From NCBI RefSeq assembly GCF_003112535.1, contig NZ_BEWA01000022.1, forward strand, positions 62,001 through 126,000: a stretch of 64,000 nucleotides of DNA. The letters are read 5' to 3'. The notes under the pieces are model-generated. The model was not told where the DNA came from and made no database searches. It worked only from the letters and a program-made list of their open reading frames with translations. The stretch is from Streptomyces rishiriensis. Its GTDB lineage: Bacteria; Actinomycetota; Actinomycetes; Streptomycetales; Streptomycetaceae. Position 1 is the first letter of the stretch. Every line of letters begins with the position of its first letter. Below are positions 51,523-59,710 of the stretch, piece by piece. Made by a program: the position numbers and the translations under genes.

Positions 51523-51966
51523 ATGGACGCAGAACTGGCCGCGATGGCGGCATCGGGGGCCACCACCCTGGTCTCCCTCATGGTCACCGATTCTTGGACT
51601 CACGCCCGCGCACTGATGGGCCGGTTCCTGGCACGTGCCGGCGCGGACACCGTCGCGATCACCGGCCTGGACGACGCGCGTGCGCGGCTGCTCCTCACGG
51701 GCACCGCGGCGGACGAGCGCGCCGCGTCCGGCATCGCGGCCGAGTGGCAGACTCGTCTCTGCGGGCTGGTGGAAGCCGGGGCGCTCACCGGCGAGGAACT
51801 GAGTGCTCTCGGGGCGTCGCTGCGCCGACTGGCGGCCGCCGCAGCGGGCCGCCCAGCAACGGTGCACAACACCGTCTCCGGCGGCACCCAGCACGGCCCG
51901 ATCGTCCAGGCCAGCACCGTCACCGGCCTGGCCTTCCCGCCGGATCCGTCCCCGCGCCGGGAATAG
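51523..51966 (+). CDS. Small helical protein with C-terminal RHIM-like motif
   Basis: 147 aa, ATG 51523 with CAGGAGG upstream, 44 bp after the previous gene. N-terminal helical part (MDAELAAMAASGATTLVSLM; TDSWTHARALMGRFLARAG) of a type often seen in streptomycete effector-associated genes, a second helical part (EELSALGASLRRLAAAAAG), then NTVSGGTQHGPIVQASTVTG at residues 116-135. Its V-Q-A core and flanks resemble the SVQAG motif in the TIR tail. A signalling or adaptor role through such motifs is inferred. Confidence 0.72.
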   Translation: MDAELAAMAASGATTLVSLMVTDSWTHARALMGRFLARAGADTVAITGLDDARARLLLTGTAADERAASGIAAEWQTRLCGLVEAGALTGEELSALGASLRRLAAAAAGRPATVHNTVSGGTQHGPIVQASTVTGLAFPPDPSPRRE

Positions 51967-52012
51967 TCGCAGGGCGGGGCAGCAGGCCCCCTGCCGCGGT
52001 GCAGGTCAGCAA

Positions 52013-52029
52013 GCCGGACACCGTCCGGC
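52013..52029 (+). terminator. Possible operon terminator
   Basis: Perfect 7-bp stem (52013-52019 with 52023-52029), 3-nt loop, 47 bp after the last gene of the TIR operon. Weak; could instead be a protein site at the island end. Confidence 0.35.
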
Positions 52030-52099
52030 CTGATGCTGACCGTTTGCTGACCTAGAGGCGGCAATCAGGGCTCTGACCTGCGGAAACACCCAAACGCTA

Positions 52100-52370
52100 G
52101 ATCTTGGACTTGAACATGGTACGCAGCACTTTGGACTCCTGGAAGACGGCTCCCCGCCAGCTCTCTGCAGGTCAGGGGCGTCATTCACTGTACATTGGAC
52201 TGCCTTCGAATCGAAGACTTGCCACAACAGCGAGCGCCGCGGTGAGCAGGTTCCTCAACTGCGCAAACTGCGCAGACCAAGCTGCCGCGAAGCCGTCGAC
52301 CAGGACCACGTACGAAAGACCGCCCGGTCCCATGCTGATTGCATGCCGACTTACCTGACGAGCCATCAGG
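52100..52370. repeat. Right copy of the duplicated panD 5' end, with truncated panD start
   Basis: On the minus strand it reads GTG CTG CGT ACC ATG TTC AAG TCC AAG ATC TAG: panD codons 1-10 followed at once by a stop (52097-52099). Upstream (rightward) sequence matches the region before panD at 43772-44030. Homology starts abruptly at 52100. A displaced original panD 5' end is the simplest explanation. Confidence 0.8.
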
Positions 52371-52666
52371 TTCCGAGAGGCGCGCGGGTACCCGCGCTCA
52401 GCGTCGGCGGGCCTGCAGCGCAATCCGGGGCGCAGGACCACGAGTACGTTGGCGAGGAGCAGCACGAGAAGATGGCCTGTCGCCTCGTCCGCTTGTGACC
52501 GGCGTTGACAGGCGTTGACAGGCGTTGACAGGCGTTGACAGGCACCGAAACACCAGCCGCGCCAGCGAGTGCGCGCAATCGATGGATACCCTCGAATCCG
52601 GGAGCATCCGCTTCGATGCCACCCTAAATTACCTCCTGCGCGCCATGCAGCCACCTGACTGACGGC
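52371..52666. other. Gene-free spacer with a 10-bp repeat
   Basis: Holds no recognisable gene. Contains four perfect copies of GGCGTTGACA at 52501-52540; each copy carries TTGACA, the consensus -35 hexamer, but no fitting -10 was seen. Confidence 0.6.
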
Positions 52667-53923
52667 TCATGGCCACGGCTTCGTACGGCCGGCCGAAGCC
52701 TGCCGGGTGTCCGCGCCGGAGTTCACGTGCCGCTCGGTCTCCTGAGGGCCGTGCCAGTCCAGGCACATCACGGTGGCATCGTCTTCGAGCCGGCCGCCGG
52801 CAGCCTCACGGACGGCGGACGTCAGCATCAGCGCCGTCTCCCGCGGGTGCAGGTCCCGGGTGTGCTCCAGCAGGGCAGGCAGGTCGACCGTCCCCCCATG
52901 ACGTTCGAGCATGCCGTCGGTGAGCATGAGCAGACGGTCACCGGGGCGCAGATCGACGTCCTGAACGCGGTAGGGGTGACGCGCGGACACCGACAGCCCG
53001 AAGGGTCGGTCCACCAAGCAGGCCAGCTCCTCCGCGGTCCCCTCCCGCACGCGCAGTGGCCAGGGATGCCCGGCGTTGACCAACTGGGCCCGCCCGGTGC
53101 TGAGGGTGACGCGCAGCAGCTGCCCGGTGGCATGCCCCTGGCCGTGGTCGGCCAGCGCCTGGTCAGCCCGGTGGGCCTGTTCGGCCAGACCGGCTCCCGT
53201 GCGACGGGCGCCGCGCAGGGCGGCCACCAGGACCGTGGCAGCCAACGCCGCGTCGATGTCGTGGCCCATGGGGTCGGTCACCGACACGTGCAGGGTGTCG
53301 CGGTCCAGGGTGTAGTCGAAGGTGTCGCCGCTGAGGTCTTCGGAGGGCTCCATGCTCCCGCACAGGGTGAACTGCGCAGCCTCGCACGACAGCGACGGCG
53401 GCAGCAGCTGGTACTGGATTTCCGCTGCCAGAGTGGGGGGACGGGAGCGTTTGCCCCAGGTGTACAGGTCGGTGAAACGTCCGTTGGCGATCACTATGTA
53501 TGCCAGGGCGTGGGCTGCTTCCTTGACCCCGTCGAGGACGTCCTCACCGGCGGCGGCCGGCAGAAGCACTTCCAGCAGCCCGATCGCGTCCCCCCGGTTG
53601 GTGACCGGCACGATCACCCGCTGCCCCTGGCTGCTCGCCTCCTGGTACAGCCGCTGGGTGCAGACCACCTGCTCGTAGGCGCTGCCGAACATGGGAATCC
53701 GCTCCGCTTCCCGCCCGCCCTCGCCCGCCCCAGCGGTCGACAGCCGCACTACCGTCTTTCCCGTCAGGTCGACGATGAGAAAAGAGACCTTCGTGGCCTC
53801 GAAACGCCGCCGTAGGTGCTCGGCGACCACATCGACGGCAGCCACCGGCGCCGCCGTCTCCGCGGCCGTCAGCAACCGGGGAAGTGCACTCTGTCCACTA
53901 CTCACGGCCGTGGCCCCTTCCAC
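52667..53923 (-). CDS. GAF / SpoIIE-type PP2C phosphatase
   Basis: 418 aa, GTG 53923. N-terminal GAF-like sensor (about 25-150; VSFLIVDLTGKTVVRLSTAG; GDAIGLLEVLLPAA), then a SpoIIE PP2C domain at 165-395: LAAEIQYQLLPPSLSCEAAQ, SGDTFDYTLDRDTLHVSVTD followed by PMGHDIDAALAA, RLLMLTDGMLERHG, LEDDATVMCLDWHG. GGDWYD is altered to SGDTFD but the metal Asp residues are kept. Probably acts on an anti-sigma antagonist. No ATPase domain, unlike the phosphatase at 19900. Confidence 0.87.
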   Translation of the reverse strand: MEGATAVSSGQSALPRLLTAAETAAPVAAVDVVAEHLRRRFEATKVSFLIVDLTGKTVVRLSTAGAGEGGREAERIPMFGSAYEQVVCTQRLYQEASSQGQRVIVPVTNRGDAIGLLEVLLPAAAGEDVLDGVKEAAHALAYIVIANGRFTDLYTWGKRSRPPTLAAEIQYQLLPPSLSCEAAQFTLCGSMEPSEDLSGDTFDYTLDRDTLHVSVTDPMGHDIDAALAATVLVAALRGARRTGAGLAEQAHRADQALADHGQGHATGQLLRVTLSTGRAQLVNAGHPWPLRVREGTAEELACLVDRPFGLSVSARHPYRVQDVDLRPGDRLLMLTDGMLERHGGTVDLPALLEHTRDLHPRETALMLTSAVREAAGGRLEDDATVMCLDWHGPQETERHVNSGADTRQASAGRTKPWP

Positions 53924-54477
53924 TCCCCTCCTACAGCATGGGAACCTCCACGGGGAGCGTCAATCGGTGAGCGGTCACGGCAGCTCAAGACGCCATGTAT
54001 TTGGCGGAGCTGATCCGGGCCCCCTGTCGGCCTCAAGGGCCGGTCTCCGAAGAACGCGCCGGTCTTCGCGGCTGGCCTCCTGCAGAGTGACGAAGCCGAG
54101 GAATGGGCCGTGCAACAGGCCGGTCAGGACCAGGACGTGCCCTGCCGGCCCTCACGGTGAGAGCGCGGCACCCGACCTGTTGGACGCCCTGGACACGGCC
54201 CAGGGCGGCGGAGCCTTCTTGGGGGAGGCAGGCGTCTGCGTGTCCCTGGTCTGGCGCTCGCAGCCCCCTGACCAGGGACATTCCAACATCCGCCGGTTTC
54301 CGCCCGGTGCGGGGTTGGGCGTTCCTGTTGTGTCGTGCGCACCCGCCGGAGACGGAGTTCGTGGGCAGTAGGCTGCAATCACCGAGGGCATTACGTGCGC
54401 CGGTCCCATGCCGACGCCGTTTTCGGCGAACAGCAATGCCGGGTCGGTCAGACCGCGCCTGGAGGCAGGTTCACGTC
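53924..54477. other. Gene-free region, 554 bp
   Basis: No frame with ribosome site or recognisable protein on either strand. Must hold promoters for the divergent phosphatase and DUF5994 genes; none assigned. Confidence 0.4.
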
Positions 54478-54963
54478 ATGGAACCGACTGCTGATCAATC
54501 CGCGACGAACACGGAGCGTCTCTCCCCCTCGCTGCCGGTCCGGCTTTCGCTGGCGCCGTACGAAGCCGTCCTGGGCGGATGCGACGGCGCGTGGTGGCCG
54601 TACTCATACAATCTCCTCGACGAACTGCCCGTTCTGGTGGAAGCGATGGACGGGGTGGGCGTCATCACCAGGGTCATTCTGGGGATCGAGCCGTGGCCGG
54701 ACATCCCGCACCAGGTCGCCGTCAGCGGGCACTCCGTCACCGCAGGGTGGTTGGCCTCCGGTCAGGAGCAGAACGTGATCGTCCTCTGCTCCTATCTCAA
54801 GGGGTTCAGAAGCTTGCTTGTCATTCCGCCTGCGATGCTGGCCGACTCTGCCGCCTGGCTGATGAACACGCCGGTTCCGGTCGACGGCAGCCGCACCGCC
54901 ACGGAACTGCTGGCGATCGCGACGGCTCGCTCTGAAGTCGTACCCGTTGGCGATCCGCTGTGA
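54478..54963 (+). CDS. DUF5994 family protein
   Basis: 161 aa from ATG 54478 with CTGGAGG upstream; the longer frame from 54103 is not used. Family hallmarks: LPVRLSLAPYEAVLGGCDGA followed by WWPYS, LLDELPVLVEAMD, and VTAGWLASGQEQNVIVLCSY then LLVIPPAML. A small soluble domain found widely in actinobacteria, function unknown. Often near stress-response phosphatases, as here. Confidence 0.83.
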   Translation: MEPTADQSATNTERLSPSLPVRLSLAPYEAVLGGCDGAWWPYSYNLLDELPVLVEAMDGVGVITRVILGIEPWPDIPHQVAVSGHSVTAGWLASGQEQNVIVLCSYLKGFRSLLVIPPAMLADSAAWLMNTPVPVDGSRTATELLAIATARSEVVPVGDPL

Positions 54964-55509
54964 TCAGAGCGGTCCCGCCGGTAGTGCCGCTGGATCGAAC
55001 GCTGCGGAACGATGATCTGGCCCCTCGCCGCGAACAGCGCGTAGCCAGCCGCCCAGGGGCGCCGGGCCCTGCCCCAGGAACGGGTTCACCGTCGTCAGGA
55101 ACACCCGGCTCGCATAGCCGCCGCCGGCATGCGCTCCGCGATCGTCCGCGTCACCGAGCCGGGGACGGCGATGCCTCTTCGAAGGTGACGCATTCGGCGG
55201 ACCCGAGCTGTGCTGCGGAACCAACACCTGCTGTGCTCCGTCCGAGACGTCCCGTCAACCCCGCCCTGGCCGTCACCGAGGCCAAGGCGGGGTCAGACTG
55301 CGACTGCCGGAATCTGGCTCACGCAAGGCGGGGCACCCGTCGTAGGCTTCCAGCTGCGCTCCTGCACCAGGCAGCACGCCTCCGGAGGCGGCGGCCGGCA
55401 TGCCTCGGCGAGCATCGCTTCGACCGGTCGAGTCAGGGCCTCACCGTCGCCGGTGCCGTGGATGTTCCCGGCGACAGCCCCGGGTTTCCGGGGGCCTGCG
55501 GCTCAGGTG
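54964..55509. other. Gene-free region, 546 bp
   Basis: Frames exist in several phases but none has a good start or recognisable family. Probably eroded sequence. Confidence 0.4.
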
Positions 55510-56259
55510 TCAGCGGTCCCGCATCGGCCCCGCGGTGTCCATAGCCGCTCCCGTCTGGTCGGCGAGGGTCACCGCGACCAGGCGCGCCTGCAGCGGGGGC
55601 ACGGGACCCGGTCCGGGCGTGAGCATGAAGCGGCCGAGGTAGTGGCCGTTGCCGTATGTACGCAGTTCGATCTCGCCCTCGGGCCAGCCGTCGATGTCGA
55701 CGTCCCGGCGTCGGCGGCCCAGCGCCACACTCCCGTCCTGCTCCAGCCGGGGCGGCCGCCCCATCAGGGTGCCGTACTCGAAACGGCAGGCGCGCAGCCC
55801 AAGCAGTTCGGTGAGCTCGTGCCGGACGTGGTCGACCACCGTGTCGCCGGACCTGGCGGACCGGGCGAGTTCGGCCGTGTCGTGGACACGGGTCAGATAC
55901 GCGGCCTCCGTCACCGTGATCACCTCCAGCCGACGTGCGCGGGCCGCGAGCTGGGACACGATCAGGCCGACTGCCAGCAACAGCACTGCCGTCTCGATGT
56001 CCTCGGACGCGTTGATGCCGAAGGTCTGGTACGGGCGGGTGAGGAAGAAATCGAACCAGGCCGCCGCCGACAGCGCCCCGAGGGCGCCCGCGGCGCGGCT
56101 GCCCAGCGCGGCGATCGCGACGACGGCCACGACGAGGATCAGCGCGGCGTTCGTGTGCGACAGGTCCGTACGGAACGGCACGAGCACGAGCGCCACCAGG
56201 AACGGTCCCACGAGGCCCGCCATCAGGGCGAGTCCGTCCCTGAGCGGATAGCCGGTCAT
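55510..56259 (-). CDS. DUF4118 membrane sensor-like protein (KdpD-type membrane domain)
   Basis: 249 aa from ATG 56259 (GGAGG nine to ten bases upstream). Four short hydrophobic helices in the first 110 residues with the DUF4118 features TNAALILVVAVVAIAALGSR and GALSAAAWFDFFLTRPYQTF, then a GAF-like soluble domain (DHVRHELTELLGLRACRFEY). No kinase domain. It lies downstream of kinase fragments at 56357-57300 and may be a stand-alone sensor or a surviving piece of a KdpD-like locus. Confidence 0.75.
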   Translation of the reverse strand: MTGYPLRDGLALMAGLVGPFLVALVLVPFRTDLSHTNAALILVVAVVAIAALGSRAAGALGALSAAAWFDFFLTRPYQTFGINASEDIETAVLLLAVGLIVSQLAARARRLEVITVTEAAYLTRVHDTAELARSARSGDTVVDHVRHELTELLGLRACRFEYGTLMGRPPRLEQDGSVALGRRRRDVDIDGWPEGEIELRTYGNGHYLGRFMLTPGPGPVPPLQARLVAVTLADQTGAAMDTAGPMRDR

Positions 56260-56356
56260 CACGCCTTCACCTCCTGTGTCACCGGTCCTGAATTCACCGA
56301 CCCTGCATCCATCGAGGCGCCCGAGGACGGACGTGCCCTCGGGCGCCGTTCGGGGC

Positions 56357-56958
56357 TCACACACCCCCTCCCACGCTCTGCGTACCACTGGGGTGCCCGA
56401 CCCGCTCGGCGAAGGGCAGGGACACCACCATGGTCAGACCCCCGCCGGGAGTGTCCTCCGGGGCGAGGGCGCCCTCCGTCGCCTCGGTCAGGCCCCGGGC
56501 GGGGGCCGGCCCGACGCCGAGTCCGGTGGTGTCGTCGGTGTCGCCGAGCCGCTGGAAGGGCTCGACGACACGGTCGCGGCCGCCCGGGGGCGCCCCGGGG
56601 CCGCGGTCGACGAGTCGACGACCCGTACCTCGACGCGGCCCGCGTGGGCGCCGGCCGTCGACAGCACCTTGCGCCCGACCGGGCTGTGTCGGGCCGCGTC
56701 GCCGACGAGGTTGGCGATCAGGCGCTCCAGCTCCACCAGGCGGTTGAGCCTGGCCGCGGGCTCCACCGTGGCCCGGTCGTCGGGCAGCTGGTCCACCAGC
56801 TCCACCGAGTCCATGCCGAAAGTCTCGCGGGTGAGTTCCACCGGCACCGGGATCGTCGCGCCGCCCCGCACGATGGTGCCTGCCGGCGAGGACATCGTCT
56901 TGGCCTTGGCGGTGCGCGGGCCGAGCGCCGGGAAAGGCGCAGGGACGATCGACGACAA
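56357..56958 (-). pseudogene. KdpD-like sensor kinase remnant (ATPase half)
   Basis: Two phases together give one histidine-kinase ATPase domain: first ELERLIANLVGDAARHSPVG and AGRVEVRVVD, then after a frameshift near 56600 VDRGPGAPPGGRDRVVEPFQ, RLGDTDDTTGLGVG, DTPGGGLTMVVSLP. N, G1 and G2 boxes are recognisable but the phosphate-acceptor half is missing. Further pieces of a STAS-like and membrane region (ETVVELSGDIDVHKV; AGPVTGLLLPIALTFLL) lie at 57000-57320 on the same strand. Non-functional as it stands. Confidence 0.7.
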
Positions 56959-57084
56959 CGGCCACCGCGACGAAGACGGCCAGGGCGATCAGGACGTCCA
57001 GCGTGAACTGCGGGCGACCCCCACCACGGCGAACAGGAACGGCCGTGCCTCGCTGGTGAGGTCGAGTCTGCCGCGGGCCACGTT

Positions 57085-57132
57085 CAGGTCCACGTCCAGG
57101 TCCAGGTCCAGGTCCACGTCCAGGTCCAGGTC
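57085..57132. repeat. Hexanucleotide repeat, 8 units
   Basis: Units CAGGTC or CACGTC; on the minus strand coding for Leu-Asp/Val-Asp pairs inside the eroded kinase region. Confidence 0.9.
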
Positions 57133-57401
57133 CAGCAGGAAGGTGAGCGCGATCGGCAGCAGCAGGCCGGTCACCGGGCCCGCGGTGCGGCGTGCGGTCG
57201 CCAGGGTGCGCCTGCGTGAGGGCAGCAGAGTGCCGAGGCCGGCGCGTTCGTGCGTGACCTTGTGGACGTCGATGTCACCGGAGAGTTCGACGACCGTCTC
57301 GCCGGTGCCGCGACCGCTGGCGACGCGGGTGGCCGAGCCGCACGGCAGTCGAGCGGGGACGAAGACGTGCCGGGCGGGTGGTCCTGGTGCCGGATGGGGC
57401 T

Positions 57402-57948
57402 TCGACGCCGCGCGTGGCGGATCCTCAACCGTCCGAACCCCATGGTCCCGGAGATCCGGATCCTCGGCCCGCCGGGGCGACAGCTCAGCCGGGTCTTGTA
57501 CCGCGTGTCCTTCCACCCGGTGTGCAGATCCTCGTACTCGGCCATCGCGTCGCGAGGCACCGTGATCTTCGCCCTGCCGGTGCCGAACTGCAGCTCGACG
57601 TCGACCACCAGATGCTCGATGACCGCCCGGGACAGGCCCAGGTGCACCCTCCCGTACGCGGACTCGACCTTGAGGGTCCGAGGTACCTGCCATGGGCCGC
57701 GCCGCTTGATCCGTCCGCCGGCGGCGGCAATCGTGGACGCGGTGCCCGCATCCTCCTGCGGAAGCGAGGCCAGAGCGAGCCGGCACGAGCTCACTGTGCG
57801 TCCTGGCGGTGAGCACCTGGTGGAGACGTCCGTCCAGCTCCTCGTGCGAAATGTGCCCTTCGGCGTACGTCTCCTGCAGGCGCTGCACGGCCGCGTCGCG
57901 GTCCTCCTCGCTGCTCAGTGACGGCAGGTCTTCCGGCAGAGAGGTCAC
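57402..57948 (-). pseudogene. DUF1707 protein gene with a 4-bp duplication frameshift
   Basis: GTG 57948 opens VTSLPEDLPSLSSEEDRDAA then TYAEGHISHEELDGRLHQVL, the DUF1707 domain, running to HSELVPA. There the GCTC tandem duplication (57773-57780 reads GAGCGAGC on the plus strand) shifts the frame. The correct continuation LASLPQEDAG, GRIKRRGPWQVPRTLKVESA, YGRVHLGLSRAVIEHLVVDV, RISGTMGFGRLRIRHARR is intact in the next phase. Removing one GCTC copy restores a normal protein of about 180 aa. Confidence 0.78.
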
Positions 57949-58009
57949 CGTCTCCCGGGACGCCTCGGGCCACGCCCCGCGACGACCACAAGTGTGCCTC
58001 CGCAACGGG

Positions 58010-58530
58010 CATTTCGTCCGTGGCCTGGTCGCGGGAAAGAGGGAGTCGCGTCCGTGGTCCGTCTCGGACGAACTGTGGTCGCTCATCGAGCCGTTGCTGC
58101 CGGAACCGGGCCCGAAGCTGGTGGAGGGCCGGCCACGGATTCCGGACCGGCAGGCGTTGTGCGGAATCCTGTCCGTTCCGCACATCGGCATCGAGTGGGA
58201 GTACCGCCGCAGGAGTTGGGCCTCGGGTCGAAGATGACCTGCTGGCGGCGACCGGCCGCGTGGAACGAGGCGGGGGCGGGGGACGACCTGCACCTGGTGC
58301 TGCTGAAGAATCGGCGGGCCGCGAAGAAGCTCGACTGGTCGCGGGCGGTGATCGACTCCTCACGCGTGCGGGCGGCTCGGCACGGCCGAAGCGGTCCCAG
58401 CCCGGTCGACCGCGCACGTCCGGGCAACACGCACCACGTCCTCACCGACGGCCAGGGCGTCCCGCTCGCGGTGTCGCTGACCGGCGGAAACCGCAACGAC
58501 GTTGCCCAGCTCCTGCGTCTGCCCGACACT
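58010..58530 (+). pseudogene. IS5-family transposase fragment (N-terminal and middle part)
   Basis: Recognisable stretches in two phases: WSVSDELWSLIEPLLPEPGP, RIPDRQALCGILSV, a frameshift near 58205, then QELGLGSKMTCWRRPAAWNE, LDWSRAVIDSSRVRAARHG and TDGQGVPLAVSLTGGNRNDV. It breaks off after VAQLLRLPDT. It overlaps by about 20 residues the part kept in the fragment at 45860-46170, same strand. Confidence 0.78.
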
Positions 58531-59701
58531 TCTGTTGTTCGCCGGTCCGGCCATCGCCCCGCTCGTCGACTTCCCGCTGCTGGTCCACCCGCTCACCCAC
58601 TTTCGGCTCGCCCCGGATTTCTCCCACACCTTTTCCGCAGCCGCCCGGTGGCGGATTCCGGCCCGTTCGGACCCACCGCCGCGGAGGGCTGGGGACTATG
58701 CTGGTGAGCGGACGCCCAGGACCCCGGTGGACGCACGGCCTGCTGACCACGATGCCACGGGAGCGGATCTCGTCCGGACCCGTCGCATCTTCGAGGAGAT
58801 CCCTGTCGGGCGCCGAGCCTCTGAGCGCGGAATCCCGACCCGGTGACCCACTCACGTCCTCGCACGCCCCGACCTCGGTCGCACCCCGCCGGGCATGAAG
58901 CCCGGCGCCTCGCGTCCGGCGCCCGGTGGCGGTCCCGAGAACACCTGAACGGCTGGAACCGAGGTGTCATGCCTTACTCTGCGGCTGTCCGTCCGCCGGA
59001 GGGCTCGTGCCCGCTCGCGCCGCACCCCTCCCCTCCAGCGGGCGGGCGCGCTGTGATCACCCCTCCGGCCCGCGGTCAGCCGTGGAGCGGAGGCCGTTGC
59101 GAGCAGCCCGCCCTTGAAGCGATGCGCCCGGGCCGGCCCGGCCCGCCGGCAGGCCGTCTGTTCTCGCAGGGATCTCACGGGTCCGTCGCGGAGTCCCGCG
59201 CAGCGGCGTCCGGCGAAGAGGCGCGCGAGCCGAGCCCGGAAGTCCGCCAGGACGTCTCGCGGTCGCCGTACGGCAGCCCGGATTCGCCATGGTGATCGGG
59301 GCGACTGCGGCCCTGAAGGGCTGCGGGTTCGGATCTTCCCCGGGGTGGCGGCACGGGTGGCTCCCCTACGCGGCCCCAGCGCCCCGTGTCGTAGGCGATG
59401 ACGACTTCGGGTGGCCGGGATTCGACGGAGCGCTCCCGCCCGCCGTCGGCCGGATCACCTGCGTCGGCTTCGTCTTCTCCGGGCTCCTGGTTCACCCGCA
59501 CGAGCGGCACCGGGAGGTGGGCCGACGGTCGCAGGAACCGCTCCCCTCCGGGCGTCAGGCGTCAGTCGGTGTCGCCTTGGCGGACCGGGGCGACGAGCCG
59601 ATCGTGGCCTCTCTCCACTCCTGGCGCAGGAAAGGCGTCGGAAACATCAGCAGGCCGGTTGGCGGTGCCGTGTTCCCGGTGCCGGCTCCCCCCTTGATCC
59701 G
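58531..59701. other. Gene-free region, 1.2 kb
   Basis: No recognisable protein, RNA or repeat; open frames here lack ribosome sites and codon-position bias fluctuates. Likely degraded sequence beside the transposase fragment. Confidence 0.45.
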
Positions 59702-59710
59702 GTGGTCACC

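Noticed and set aside
52501..52540. Four TTGACA boxes as tandem promoters
   Set aside because: They are simply part of a perfect 10-bp repeat and no -10 element is correctly spaced.
55210..57006. 598-codon plus-strand open frame
   Set aside because: Antisense to the DUF4118 gene and kinase remnant; no coherent protein features.
58502..58846. Open frame LLLFAGPAIAPLVDFPLL... as a membrane protein
   Set aside because: Only one short hydrophobic patch, no ribosome site, overlaps the transposase fragment and shows no family features.
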